Of a stretch of 64,000 nt of DNA, positions 1 through 9,144 are shown piece after piece. The notes beneath the pieces are model-generated. The model saw only the letters and a list, made by a program, of their open reading frames with translations, made no database searches and had not been told where the DNA came from. The DNA comes from Paraburkholderia oxyphila NBRC 105797 (GTDB taxonomy: Bacteria > Pseudomonadota > Gammaproteobacteria > Burkholderiales > Burkholderiaceae). The stretch covers positions 1 through 64,000 of the forward strand of contig NZ_BAYD01000018.1 in assembly GCF_000685075.1 (NCBI RefSeq), read 5' to 3'. The position numbers and the translations under genes are program-made. Each line of letters begins with the position of its first letter. Position 1 is the first letter of the stretch.

Positions 1-2
1 AA

Positions 3-671
3 CACCGGACGCTCGACAACGGCTCATACATTGTCGACAATCAGACCGATTCACCTGTTACCCGACAGGATCAGCTTGACTCTATCAATCCCACCGCTCC
101 CGAACAGATGACCACAGGCGTAATGCAGTCGAACCCTGATCCGCACTCGGGGAATGCAGATAGATTTTCAGTCGTTCATTTTGTGTGGTGGACTGGTTTC
201 CTCTTGCTATGCCTTGTCTTGTGGGAATTCGATAAGGCGGTATTCGGCATATTCATTGTCTCCGTTTTTCTGTTTCCACCGCTCGCGATTGCCTGGCTTG
301 TCGGGACCATTGGGAACACCATTCGTCGCCGATGGCGTCGTGCGGCCTCCGCACTTTTGGGGCCTCCACTCGCCGGCGCTTTGATCGTAGGGCTGTCGTC
401 TATCGGCTGGGACCCCGACCGCGTCCATTTCCTGCTGGTCAAGTATCCCCACGAGATCGAAGTTCATTTCTCAACCTCGGGCGAGAAAGCTGTACACAAT
501 TGGAGTTGGGGGCTGGACGCCGCGCCATTGTCGCCAGGCGTCGCCTACACATTAACGTACGATCCGACTGACGCGGCGTTGCACGCGGGAGAGGGTCCCG
601 ATAAATCCATTCGACCGATGGGTGATCACTTTTACATCGTTAAAGAGTCAGAGGACGGTAGTCCACTTTGA
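3..671 (+). CDS. Unknown membrane protein, 5' end may lie outside the window
   Basis: I do not recognise this protein. The frame is open from base 3 with no stop, so the first visible ATG (108) may be internal and the gene may begin before the window. From that ATG there are 187 residues, with three hydrophobic stretches at about 25-41, 45-67 and 82-102, split by an Arg-rich loop (RRRWRR). A soluble C-terminal part of about 80 residues follows, probably beta-rich and outside the membrane. The peptide before the ATG (HRTLDNGSYIV...) is protein-like, which favours an upstream start. It is followed by 287 bases with no gene, before the methyltransferase. Confidence 0.6.
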   Translation, partial: HRTLDNGSYIVDNQTDSPVTRQDQLDSINPTAPEQMTTGVMQSNPDPHSGNADRFSVVHFVWWTGFLLLCLVLWEFDKAVFGIFIVSVFLFPPLAIAWLVGTIGNTIRRRWRRAASALLGPPLAGALIVGLSSIGWDPDRVHFLLVKYPHEIEVHFSTSGEKAVHNWSWGLDAAPLSPGVAYTLTYDPTDAALHAGEGPDKSIRPMGDHFYIVKESEDGSPL

Positions 672-958
672 GTCCAGAAAGCACCAACCGCCCAAAGGTT
701 TGAGGCGAGTTCGCCAATGCGTTGCTCGACAGATTCGTTTCCGGCGCACTTCAGAGGCTGGAGTCGGCCTATAGATGGCGGAGTTCGAGCAAAGCCGACG
801 GCCGGGAGGAGTTGACCACGGGAGTTCGAGATCCCCGCGCCCCAGAAACCCGGGTGTCGCCCCCCACTTCCGGGTTCGGCCACAAAGCGACGTTCGACAG
901 TTGGTCGTAGATCGCCGACAATCCACATTGTGCCCCTTTCTTCGGACGCGGGAGGAAA

Positions 959-1795
959 ATGTCTGCCGAACTTGACGAGCTGCGAGCGTTTCACGCGAAG
1001 CTAATGGCAGCTGCCAGCAATTCGAACGATCCTCGTCTGGAGCGCGCCTTCGAACTTGTGCCTCGCCATGCTTTCCTGCCACCTGGCCCGTGGAAAATCA
1101 TGGTGAACAAGGGCTACTACGAGACGCCCAGCGACGATCCTGTCTACGTCTATCAAAACAATCTGGTGGCCCTGGACGCAGAAAAGGGTATTAACAACGG
1201 AGAGCCTTTTTTGCACGCTGCGTGGATCGGTGCAGTCAATCCGCGCCCTGGCGACAGGATATGCCACATCGGCGCGGGCTCCGGTTTTTACACTGCCATA
1301 CTTTCTGTCCTTGCATCCCCGGGAGGTAGTGTCGATGCGTTTGAACTTGATGCAACGTTGTCAAACGCTGCACGACAAAATCTTAAGCCCTACGAAGGGG
1401 TCACCGTAACGCATGGAGATGCAACGCAGGTCGATTTGCCACCCGCAGATCTGATCTATGTGAATGCCGGTGTTCTCGCACCCCCACCGTCGTGGTTAAA
1501 CGCATTGCGCCCTGGAGGCCGTATGATTTTCCCGTGGCGCCCGGCGGATCGCGTAGGTCTCGCATTGCTGATAACGCGAACCGAGGACGGAGGTTTCGAC
1601 GCTAAGCCTCTCATGAACGCGTGGTTTATCCCTTGTGTCGGCGCGGCTTCGACCCAGGACTATTTCGCAACGGCGCCTGACGCTCGCGCCGCGTGGTCCG
1701 TCCGATCACTCTGGCTCACGTCCGAGCGCGCGCCAGATGAAACAGCCGTCGTCACGTACAAACACGTCTGGTTTTCGCTTGCATCTGCTGCATGA
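959..1795 (+). CDS. PIMT-like SAM-dependent methyltransferase
   Basis: This 278-residue protein has the fold signature of protein-L-isoaspartate O-methyltransferases. There is an N-terminal helical part with a 'VPRHAFLP' segment, then the SAM-binding motif I 'IGAGSGFYTAILS' near residues 102-114, an acidic residue in 'AFELD' after strand 2, and 'GDATQVDLP' before motif II. It is longer than housekeeping Pcm (about 210 residues), and the C-terminal third is not typical. It is therefore probably a PIMT paralogue acting on an unknown substrate rather than the repair enzyme. A GGAGG-like site lies just upstream of the ATG. Its stop overlaps the start of the next small gene (ATGA). Confidence 0.75.
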   Translation: MSAELDELRAFHAKLMAAASNSNDPRLERAFELVPRHAFLPPGPWKIMVNKGYYETPSDDPVYVYQNNLVALDAEKGINNGEPFLHAAWIGAVNPRPGDRICHIGAGSGFYTAILSVLASPGGSVDAFELDATLSNAARQNLKPYEGVTVTHGDATQVDLPPADLIYVNAGVLAPPPSWLNALRPGGRMIFPWRPADRVGLALLITRTEDGGFDAKPLMNAWFIPCVGAASTQDYFATAPDARAAWSVRSLWLTSERAPDETAVVTYKHVWFSLASAA

Positions 1796-2070
1796 CTCAA
1801 ACATCCCCCGCGAGGTGCCCTGTGAAAAGAACCTTAGGTCTGTGGAACGGAGTCGCCGCTCTTTTATTTCTGGTCTCGGCTCTTTGTTCGCCGTTGATTG
1901 CACCGCACAAAGGCGTTTGGACGTCTACGTCTCAATTCTTGTTAGGCGCGGGATTTATTGTCCTGGGCGCTGCCGAGGATGGCCTTAGAAACTTGGTGCG
2001 CACTTTGCTGTTCTGCTTCGGATTCTATAATGTTGGCGCGGTTATTTTTCGGTGGGTAGGTATTCCTTGA
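1792..2070 (+). CDS. Small membrane protein of unknown function
   Basis: This 92-residue protein has three predicted hydrophobic segments at about 17-37, 46-60 and 67-88, and I recognise no family. The first ATG overlaps the stop of the methyltransferase gene in an ATGA arrangement, so the two are probably co-transcribed. A GTG at 1822 has a better spaced GAGG site before it, so the true protein may be 82 residues starting 'VKRTLG'. Confidence 0.55.
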   Translation: MTQTSPARCPVKRTLGLWNGVAALLFLVSALCSPLIAPHKGVWTSTSQFLLGAGFIVLGAAEDGLRNLVRTLLFCFGFYNVGAVIFRWVGIP

Positions 2071-2332
2071 AGTAGGCGCCCCGCGTTTCCTGATGGACGC
2101 ATTGACCGTTTAAGCTTTGGCAACTACCGTTGCAAACCGGATCCCCGAATGGTCGAAACGGTTCGACTTATGCCTCTTGCATGAGGTGGGGCCGCAAGAT
2201 GGCAATCGCGTGCAGTCGTCGGATGCAGTGCTGCCATGAACGGTCACTCGATCGACCGAGCTGGATTGACAACAATCGGAATCGTAATTCGCTCGGGTAC
2301 ACTCATGTCCCTGCCACACGCACGGCAATAGC

Positions 2333-3136
2333 ATGGATAGCCAGCTCTGGGTCATATGCGGGCTTACATTCGTAATCCACGTGATTGCGACATTGGCCTA
2401 TGCAGTGCGAATCGCCGGCGTTCGCACGCGCCGCATCGCCTTGTCGTTTTCCCTTTTCGGGATCATCGCGCTGGTTTCCCGGACGGCCAATTCCTTTCAG
2501 GGGCCGTTCATCGCGAAACGGGTCGAACTGGATATCGCGCACCACATGGGCAGCGGGTTGCTCGCCGACTTTCGATTGCTCCTGCTGACCGCTACCGTGG
2601 CAACCATTGCTGGCTCGTTCCTGATTCCCACGTTCCAGCGTTACTTCAGCCGCGCCGTCGATCACTTTCAGGCAAACCGCTCGATTCCTCGTCTTCTGCT
2701 GCACGCCTTCAGTCGTGCCGGGGTCAACTACCTTCGCATCGGTGCGCGCTTTCCTTCCCGCCACAACGTTACGCAACTGGCAGCCAGCACCGGCGTGTCC
2801 TGGAAAGTCATCGCGCTGAACGTTGTCGCAATGGCGATCTGGACAGTCGGCGTGTTCGCATCGCTGTATGCGGGCTATCTGAAGCCCGATCTGAGAGTGA
2901 CATGCGCGAATCTATCGTCGGTCATCAACGGCTTCGCGACCGTGGTATTGGCGGTCGTCGTGGATCCACAGGTTTCCGTAATGACCGACGATGTCATTGA
3001 GGGCCGGATATCGGAAAACAGCTTCCGGCGGGCGATCACGACGCTCGCGGGCGCGCGCGTTCTCGGTACGCTCTGCGCACAGGCTGTGCTCCTTCCGGCG
3101 GCATTCGTCATCGTCCGCGTCGCAGAACTCATTTAG
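2333..3136 (+). CDS. amj: Lipid II flippase, Amj family (DUF2837)
   Basis: This 267-residue polytopic membrane protein resembles Amj (YdaH), which moves the peptidoglycan precursor lipid II across the inner membrane in Bacillus as an alternative to MurJ. Family hallmarks seen are 'YAVRIAGVRT' near residues 23-32, 'SLFGIIALVSRTAN' near 40-53, 'VGVFASLYAGYL' and 'INGFATVVLAVVVDP' in the second half, and a 'GTLCAQ' segment near the C-terminus. About six hydrophobic segments are visible. Four bases after its stop begins a gene for a penicillin-recognising hydrolase, which fits a shared cell-envelope role. The assignment is by remembered family similarity. Confidence 0.75.
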   Translation: MDSQLWVICGLTFVIHVIATLAYAVRIAGVRTRRIALSFSLFGIIALVSRTANSFQGPFIAKRVELDIAHHMGSGLLADFRLLLLTATVATIAGSFLIPTFQRYFSRAVDHFQANRSIPRLLLHAFSRAGVNYLRIGARFPSRHNVTQLAASTGVSWKVIALNVVAMAIWTVGVFASLYAGYLKPDLRVTCANLSSVINGFATVVLAVVVDPQVSVMTDDVIEGRISENSFRRAITTLAGARVLGTLCAQAVLLPAAFVIVRVAELI

Positions 3137-3140
3137 CGCG

Positions 3141-4604
3141 GTGACCGACATGCGCGATACCGCCTGGACCGACCTGGACTGTCTTGTCGAAGATGCAATG
3201 AAGTGTTGGGGCGTCCCCGGCCTCGCCGTGGGGGTCGTTAACGGTGACGATGTGATCCTCCTTAAAGGCTACGGCACGCGCGAGCTAGGAGCCAATGCGC
3301 CAGTGACATGCGACACCCAGTTCATGATCTGCTCACTGACCAAATCCATCACGGCTGCCGGACTGGCGCTTCTGGTCGATGAGCAACGCCTGGGTTGGGA
3401 CACAAAGGTGCGCGAGATACTGCCGGAGTTCCAGTTGCGGGACGCAAACGCAACCGAAGAAATCACTGTGTCCGATTTGCTCACCCATCGTACGGGGCTT
3501 CCTGCACACGACCGAATATGGTCACCTCCCGGTCGGCGGTCGCGACAGCAAATGGTTGACGCCCTGCGTTATCTCGAACTTAGCCGACGCCTTCGCGTGT
3601 CGTTCCAATATTCGAATCTGAGTTACGTGGTTGCGGGTATGCTCGCGGAGCGGCTGAGTGGCCGGAGCTGGGAGCAATTCACGACGCAGCGGCTGCTTTT
3701 GCCCCTGGGGTTCACCGGTTTCGGATTCTCGAAAGCGGATCTGGAATCGGCCGCAGACCGTGCTTTCCCGCATCAGTGGGACAGATGCGGTGTTTATCGG
3801 GGAAAGCTCTGGCCGATGCAAGCGACGCCCGCCGGCGGCATCAACGCGTCAGTAGCAGATATAGCGCGTTGGGTGCGGTTTCTGCTCTCGCGGGGACGGG
3901 TCGACGGCAGGCGACTGGTTTCGCAGGCAGCGATAGACGCGATGACGACGCCGCGCATAAACGCTGGCGACTCGGAATTTGCCGAGATCGGCAAGATCCA
4001 CTACGGGTACGGATTGACGTGTGAGCATTACCGTGGCGACGTGACTGTCTCGCACACCGGATCGCAGCCCGGCTGGGGCGCGCTGATGACCATGATGCCC
4101 GCTCATCGTATCGGTGTGGTCGTGTTGACCAACCGTGACCCCAGCCCAGTTCGAGAATTGATCGCCTACGCAGTCTTTGACCGACTGCGCTCGCTCGCGC
4201 CGCTTGACTGGTTCGAAGTATTTCGCGCCAGACGACAAGCAGCTCTGGACAAGGAAGAGACGGAAGAAGGCGCCCGCACGCTGACGCATCGGTCGGATTC
4301 ACCGCTCGACGAACCGCCGGAAGATCTCATTGGCGAGTACGAGCATCCGGCCTATGGCCGCATTTCGATCGTTCGGGGTGCGTCCGCGATGCACTGGAGT
4401 TGGCGTGGGCTCGGGGGGATGCTAGTGTGCCGCGCGCAGAACTCGTTCCAGCTGAAAGAGGATGGGGAAGCTCGCTATCCGAGCGGAATCGTGATCTCGT
4501 ACGAGAAAAATGCGGAAGGTCGAGTCGATGCGCTTAGATCGCCCCTCGAACCCGCTGTGTCAGATATCGTTTTCCAGCGTCGCGTGGCCGGAGAGACGCA
4601 ATGA
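3141..4604 (+). CDS. Serine hydrolase of the beta-lactamase class C / PBP4* family
   Basis: I place the start at GTG 3141 or ATG 3150; an earlier in-frame start would lie inside the flippase gene. Numbered from 3150, the active-site tetrad SxxK is S62-L-T-K65, the second motif YxN is Y154-S-N156, and the third is H302-T-G304, all expected for class C beta-lactamases and related esterases/DD-peptidases. The 390-residue catalytic domain is followed by a C-terminal beta domain (about 430-485) like those on peptidase S12 proteins. No signal peptide is visible, so a cytoplasmic esterase role is possible. It is tightly linked to the upstream flippase gene. Confidence 0.8.
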   Translation: MTDMRDTAWTDLDCLVEDAMKCWGVPGLAVGVVNGDDVILLKGYGTRELGANAPVTCDTQFMICSLTKSITAAGLALLVDEQRLGWDTKVREILPEFQLRDANATEEITVSDLLTHRTGLPAHDRIWSPPGRRSRQQMVDALRYLELSRRLRVSFQYSNLSYVVAGMLAERLSGRSWEQFTTQRLLLPLGFTGFGFSKADLESAADRAFPHQWDRCGVYRGKLWPMQATPAGGINASVADIARWVRFLLSRGRVDGRRLVSQAAIDAMTTPRINAGDSEFAEIGKIHYGYGLTCEHYRGDVTVSHTGSQPGWGALMTMMPAHRIGVVVLTNRDPSPVRELIAYAVFDRLRSLAPLDWFEVFRARRQAALDKEETEEGARTLTHRSDSPLDEPPEDLIGEYEHPAYGRISIVRGASAMHWSWRGLGGMLVCRAQNSFQLKEDGEARYPSGIVISYEKNAEGRVDALRSPLEPAVSDIVFQRRVAGETQ

Positions 4605-4693
4605 CTCGACGGTCTATACGCAGAGCGTCAGTGGAAGATATGAATGATTCGTGCCTTGAACCCGTTTCGAATGAAGGCCGCGCAGGCTCATGA
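4601..4693 (+). pseudogene. Possible GNAT N-terminal stub
   Basis: A 30-codon frame starts in an ATGA overlap with the serine hydrolase stop. Its first 14 residues (MTRRSIRRASVEDM) resemble the beginning of GNAT acetyltransferases, but the rest does not, and no continuation was found in the other frames up to the HAD gene. It is either the stump of a deleted gene or chance. Confidence 0.25.
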
Positions 4694-4777
4694 AGCAATC
4701 GCCAGTTACGGTCGGTCGACAACGTTTCCTGAATCATTGAGAATCGGAAATCCTCTGTTCGAAGCTCGATCCGCCCA

Positions 4778-5425
4778 ATGAAAATAAAGGCTGTGTTCTT
4801 CGATGTCGGTGAGACGTTGGTTGACGAAAGTCGTGATTGGAACGAGTGGGCCGACTATCTTGGTGTTTCGCGACTCTCGTTTCACGCGTCTCTGGGGGCT
4901 CTTATCGAGCGTGGTCAACACCATCGCCAAGTGTTCGGCATCGTGCGCCCAGGTGTCAACTTTGCCGCATTGCTTCGAGAACGTGAGGCGACCGGGAGTG
5001 TCTATTCGGTTACTGCGGAAGATCTCTACCCCGACGTAGTTCCCTGCCTGAGATGGCTGCGCGAAGCCGGCATTCTGGTTGGCATCGCGGGGAACCAACC
5101 CGTTGAGACTGAGCACGCACTCCGTTCTCTCGGAGTGCCGGCAGATATCGTCGCCTCATCTGCATCATGGGGTGTCGAAAAACCGGACGTGGGCTTCTTC
5201 CAACGCATCGTGGTGGAAGCCAATGGTCTCCACCCGTCTCAGATCGCCTATGTCGGTGATCGTCTCGACAACGATGTCGAACCAGCACGGCAGGCGGGCA
5301 TGGTTTCGGTGTTTTTGCAGCGCGGTCCCTGGGCACTCATTCAGTCGCGCTCCGGACGGTTTGCGACTCCCGCTTACGTTATAGGAAGTCTTTCGTCACT
5401 TCCGGATTTGCTACACACTCTGTAG
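4778..5425 (+). CDS. HAD superfamily hydrolase
   Basis: This 215-residue protein has the HAD Rossmann core: motif I 'FFDVGETL' with nucleophile D9, a cap region at about 25-90, motif II 'IAGNQP' near 105, motif III Lys in 'GVEKPD', and motif IV 'YVGDRLDND'. The second Asp of DxDx(T/V), which serves as the acid/base in phosphatases, is Gly (D9-V-G11). This pattern occurs in several HAD subgroups and leaves the reaction uncertain. It stands alone, 84 bases after the GNAT-like stub. Confidence 0.8.
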   Translation: MKIKAVFFDVGETLVDESRDWNEWADYLGVSRLSFHASLGALIERGQHHRQVFGIVRPGVNFAALLREREATGSVYSVTAEDLYPDVVPCLRWLREAGILVGIAGNQPVETEHALRSLGVPADIVASSASWGVEKPDVGFFQRIVVEANGLHPSQIAYVGDRLDNDVEPARQAGMVSVFLQRGPWALIQSRSGRFATPAYVIGSLSSLPDLLHTL

Positions 5426-5626
5426 GGCCTCGTTCACCCGAGGGACTCTTTCGAGAAAAGCGTTTGGGCGGCCGACCGCCTCGAGCCGATTGTCTCCGGG
5501 CGCTGTCCGGCCAGGAGTAGCCTTTCAATTGCCCATCCTCAACCGCCAATAATCTGAAAAGCGGTTGGGTCACCGTAAGGGTGCTTTGCTAGTCTTCGCT
5601 CTCCTGTAGCAACTGGAGCAAAAGCA

Positions 5627-6133
5627 ATGACAAGAATATCCGTTCGCCGGGCAGACTTGCTGGACGTGCCGACGCTCACGCAGATCCGTAACGACGCACA
5701 CGCGTTGAAGGTGGCGCACGGTGACTATGCGTGGGGCAAGGAGGGGGACGGGTTTTCCGAGAGATGGGTACGAAACAATGTTTCAGAAAAAGAAGTGTAC
5801 GTGGTGGAGCTGGAAAGTACTCCGGTCGGAACGTTTTCGCTTGATCTGGAGGAGGACAATCACTGGGGACCGCAAGAACCGATCGCCGGTTATGTGCACG
5901 GGCTTTCTGTGCGTAAAGGCTTTAACGGACGTGGCCTCGGGCTCTTCATGCTTGATTGGTGCGCTAACAAGGTGAGCGGCTTGAACCGGCGTTTTGTTCG
6001 ACTCGACTGCGCCGTCCACAACGCGAAGCTGTGCGCGCCCTATGAGTCACTTGACTTTATCCGCGCAGGACTGTACTCGGAGCCAGAACCCGGCGGCTGT
6101 GTATGGTCACTGTACGAGAAACCGACTGACTAA
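5627..6133 (+). CDS. GNAT family N-acetyltransferase
   Basis: This 168-residue single-domain GNAT enzyme transfers an acetyl group from acetyl-CoA to an unidentified amine. It starts 'ISVRRADLLDV' in typical GNAT fashion. It has the acetyl-CoA pyrophosphate loop R-K-G-F-N-G-R-G-L-G near residues 96-105, preceded by the beta4 strand 'YVHGLSV'. A C-terminal segment 'YESLDFIRAGLYSEP' matches the usual 'Y...GF...G' pattern. A TGGAG site precedes the ATG by nine bases. Confidence 0.8.
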   Translation: MTRISVRRADLLDVPTLTQIRNDAHALKVAHGDYAWGKEGDGFSERWVRNNVSEKEVYVVELESTPVGTFSLDLEEDNHWGPQEPIAGYVHGLSVRKGFNGRGLGLFMLDWCANKVSGLNRRFVRLDCAVHNAKLCAPYESLDFIRAGLYSEPEPGGCVWSLYEKPTD

Positions 6134-6351
6134 CTTTCCGTCAGAACTCCGATAGGCTGCTTGCACATGCCTAACCGAACGGTCGACGCATAGCGCTCTA
6201 GTCATTGCTGATGTACAGAGCCCGTCGAGAGATCGCTCCGGGTCGATCAGAGCCGGCCGCGTCAGGTACAGGTCGGCCAAGATCGGTGACTCGACTCCCA
6301 CTCATAAATCGTTAACAATCAGGCATCAACGTCGATCTGGATTCTTGACAG

Positions 6352-6423
6352 ATGGCTGACATAACCTTGCGCCCCGCTACTGAACACGACTGGGACTTCG
6401 TCGCAAGCACGTCGAGGACATGA
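6352..6423 (+). pseudogene. GNAT N-terminal fragment, 23 codons
   Basis: The peptide 'MADITLRPATEHDWDFV' is a good match to the first strand and helix of GNAT acetyltransferases, but the frame stops after 23 codons. The stop TGA is followed directly by the ATG of the alpha/beta hydrolase. It looks like the stump left when the rest of an acetyltransferase gene was deleted. It could also be translated as a leader for the next gene. Confidence 0.4.
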
Positions 6424-7395
6424 ATGGCGATTCTCGCGACTATCGCTATGGCAGCTGCTATCCAATCAGGAATTCCATCGCAAACGATGCGGGCGAATAT
6501 CGAAGCCCCCGGTCCCGCAGGGCCCTTGCAAGGCACATTGCTATCACCTGGAAACCAGGACGTCCCGGTGGTTCTAATCGTGCCAGGCTCGGGGCCAACC
6601 GACCGGAACGGCAATGGCCCGAATGGTCTTCGGCCTTCGACGTACCTGCTGCTCGCCGACGGACTTCTGAGTCGCGGCATCGCGTCGGTTCGAATCGACA
6701 AGAGGGGCATGTACGGTAGCACGCTCGCGATACCGGACGCAGAGGACGTCACCCTCGACGACTACGCAGCGGACGTTCATTCGTGGGTGACGACTATCCG
6801 AAAGCGTACTGGTGTTTCCTGCGTATGGGTGTTGGGCCATAGTGAGGGGGGCTTGGTGGCGCTGGTAGCCGCTCAGCACACGGCTGACATCTGCGGTTTG
6901 ATTCTGCTATCCACGGCAGGACGTCCGCTCGGAAAGGTATTAAGAGAGCAACTGAGATCCAACTCCGCGAACGCCCCTATCCTGGACAACGCGATGTCGA
7001 TACTCGATGCGCTAGAAGCTGGCCAAACAGTAGACGTGACAAAAATCGATCCCGCACTGATGCCGTTGTTCAGGCCGCAAGTGCAGCGTTTTCTCATGAG
7101 TGAATTGACTGTTGATCCAGCGGCTCTTGTGGCGGGTTACAACAAGCCGGTGCTCATTGTGCAGGGATTGCAGGATCTTCAGGTCGGCTCCGAGGATGCG
7201 CAACTGCTAGAGCATGCAGATCCCGGCGCTGAACTCGTGCTCGTCGCCAACGCCAACCACGTCCTCAAAGCGGTACATACGCCGGACCGTCGAGCAAACC
7301 TCGCCGCTTATTCGGATCCCGATCTCCCGTTAGCGGACGGTATCGTCGAAAGGATTTCCGCGTTCGTGTGGAAATCAACGACAGGGCAGCGATAG
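6424..7395 (+). CDS. Alpha/beta hydrolase (lipase/esterase-like)
   Basis: This 323-residue alpha/beta hydrolase starts with a short hydrophobic N-terminus that may be a signal peptide. The oxyanion region is 'VPGSGPTDRNG' (about 53-63), like the YqiA/'HGSGPTDRDG' esterase group. The nucleophile elbow is G-H-S140-E-G-G. The likely acid is D251 in 'VQGLQDLQV' and the histidine is H279 in 'ANANHVLK'. All three catalytic residues appear intact. GAGG 7 bases before the ATG supports the start. The substrate is unknown. Confidence 0.8.
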   Translation: MAILATIAMAAAIQSGIPSQTMRANIEAPGPAGPLQGTLLSPGNQDVPVVLIVPGSGPTDRNGNGPNGLRPSTYLLLADGLLSRGIASVRIDKRGMYGSTLAIPDAEDVTLDDYAADVHSWVTTIRKRTGVSCVWVLGHSEGGLVALVAAQHTADICGLILLSTAGRPLGKVLREQLRSNSANAPILDNAMSILDALEAGQTVDVTKIDPALMPLFRPQVQRFLMSELTVDPAALVAGYNKPVLIVQGLQDLQVGSEDAQLLEHADPGAELVLVANANHVLKAVHTPDRRANLAAYSDPDLPLADGIVERISAFVWKSTTGQR

Positions 7396-7620
7396 GCTTG
7401 GTCACGTGATTGCCCGTCGGCGGTGTCTGCGCGTCTAATCGGCAAGCCGATACGTGACGACGAACGTCCGCTTTCGAAAAACTCGAAGGTCGCCTCCGGG
7501 TCGGGAAGCGCCGGCTGAATCGCATACCGTGATTGCGTTACCCATGCGCTAGCCAAACCCCGTTGCGTAGCTGGCCAGCCCATCGCATTTGACGCCATTC
7601 GGGCTCCGCTAGATGGGCGC

Positions 7621-8182
7621 ATGCAGTCAGGTGGTCCATCCGCAGATATCTGTTGCCGGGGGGCACCTGCCGCCGAAGGCGCTAGCTGTTTTTGGGGCCG
7701 TGGATTGTTAGTTGCAATCACTCATCGCGCTTCGCGTCCAGGCACCTGGCGCGAGCCTGAGCTGGTTCACGCGCTGTTCGATGGCAATCTGCCAGAAGGC
7801 TTCACGATCTCACCGCTTCCCAACCGTGATCCCTCGATCCTCGTTGCCGAGCCCGAGCGTGCCCTGCTCGAGCTCGCGAGCGATGTCGGCAAGCGCCTCG
7901 CGAAAGGACAGTCCCTCGAAGAGGCAATCAATATCGCATCCTCATTGCGCAACCTGCGCCCGAAAGTACTGGATACCCTCCTCTCCCATTGCACGAGGGT
8001 AAAGGTCGTCAAGCGGGTGCGTGATCCTGGAGAATCCAGCGGCTTTGCCCTGGGGCCAGGATCTGCAACGCCATGTCGACAGGCTGGGTCCCGGAAAACG
8101 CTGGACCGGCAGCCGCAAGGGCACGCCTCCATTGAAACTGAAGGCGTCAAGCGCTCATTTCCAGCCAGCCATGAGCAGATGA
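7621..8182 (+). pseudogene. Degenerate AbiEi-type antitoxin / transcriptional regulator
   Basis: The stretch 'DPSILVAEPERALLELASDVG' (quoted in part) to 'LRNLRPKVLDTLLSHCTRVKVVKR' is characteristic of AbiEi proteins, the DNA-binding antitoxins of type IV abortive-infection systems. In the starting frame the homology ends at 'SGFA' (about 8049). One extra C in the run at 8048-8050 shifts the frame, and the family C-terminus (WGQDLQRHVDRLGPGKRW and on) continues in frame +2 to a stop at 8180-8182. The N-terminal half is also abnormal and may hold a second shift near 7700. No AbiEii nucleotidyltransferase gene follows. Confidence 0.6.
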
Positions 8183-8263
8183 ACGACCCGTACCCCTACA
8201 CACCGGCGATCATCAACACCGAGCCGGCGCGCAAAGCAGGCGATTGACGCGATGTAGCAATTG

Positions 8264-8896
8264 TCAATATCTGAAAGTTGCCGCGGTCCGCGAATTGGGA
8301 TTGCTGGAATGGACGTCAAAGGCCGTCTTGATCATGCTCATGCGATCGGCCACGCGCTGCGGATAGCCTCTGGCGCCGCCGCTATAGCGCAGCAGCGCGT
8401 CGTGGACATCGCCATTGGAAGCCTCGATGTAGTCGTGCAATATTGACGAGCCGATGCTCACGTTCGTGCTCGAGTCCGTCAAATCCGCCGTGCGAAGGAC
8501 GATGTCCTTATGTTGCGAGGGCAGGACTTGCATGAGCCCCCTGGCACCCGCTACGCTCACCGCGAAGCGATTGAAATCAGACTCCACCGCGATCACCGCG
8601 AGCAGCAGGAGTGGCGAGATCGTATCGCGCCTTGCGGCATTGAGCACCGCCTCGCCAATCCTCAGGGCCTCACGCAGCCCGATATGAAAGCGTACGTTCA
8701 GCACGGTTGCGATATCTTCGGCTGTCGGGGTGCTCGCCGGTGCCGTTTCGGAGACGGCATCGGGCGGCAAGGCAGTCGATTCCTCGGCGTCACACGCCAT
8801 TGCGTTGAGGAAGCTCATGACCAGGAGTGTCGCGAAAACCAGAGCGCGAAGACCGTATATACGAACGCCCGGCCGGTCACCGAAATTGTTGCTCAT
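8264..8896 (-). CDS. Lytic transglycosylase, SLT domain
   Basis: I chose the ATG at 8896 because the residues after it form a signal sequence (hydrophobic run 'ALVFATLLVMSFLNAMA' followed by Cys), whereas the longer frame begins with unlikely sequence. The mature protein carries a Slt-type domain: catalytic Glu in 'VIAVESDFNRFAVS', then 'GARGLMQVLP', 'NVSIGSSIL' and 'ALLRYSGG'. These are the expected family blocks for cleaving MurNAc-GlcNAc bonds in the periplasm. At about 210 residues it resembles small specialised transglycosylases rather than large Slt70. Confidence 0.85.
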   Translation of the reverse strand: MSNNFGDRPGVRIYGLRALVFATLLVMSFLNAMACDAEESTALPPDAVSETAPASTPTAEDIATVLNVRFHIGLREALRIGEAVLNAARRDTISPLLLLAVIAVESDFNRFAVSVAGARGLMQVLPSQHKDIVLRTADLTDSSTNVSIGSSILHDYIEASNGDVHDALLRYSGGARGYPQRVADRMSMIKTAFDVHSSNPNSRTAATFRY

Positions 8897-9144
8897 GTTC
8901 GTTTGCGCTGTGCCAGTTGAACAAGTGGACACACTACACGCGACGAACGAACGATTTTGGAAAAAGATCGTCTCCCAGCAGAAAAATTGCATAAAGGGAT
9001 ACCTGGCCCGGCGTGAACCCGGTGTTGCGCGCGTAAGGGGCACAGTCGACAGGCGCGGTCAAGACTACTTATTAATTGAATTTAAATTGCTGGCGATAAT
9101 TTACCACTGCCGGAAAAGTCACTTTTTCGCTTGAGGCACTCCCG

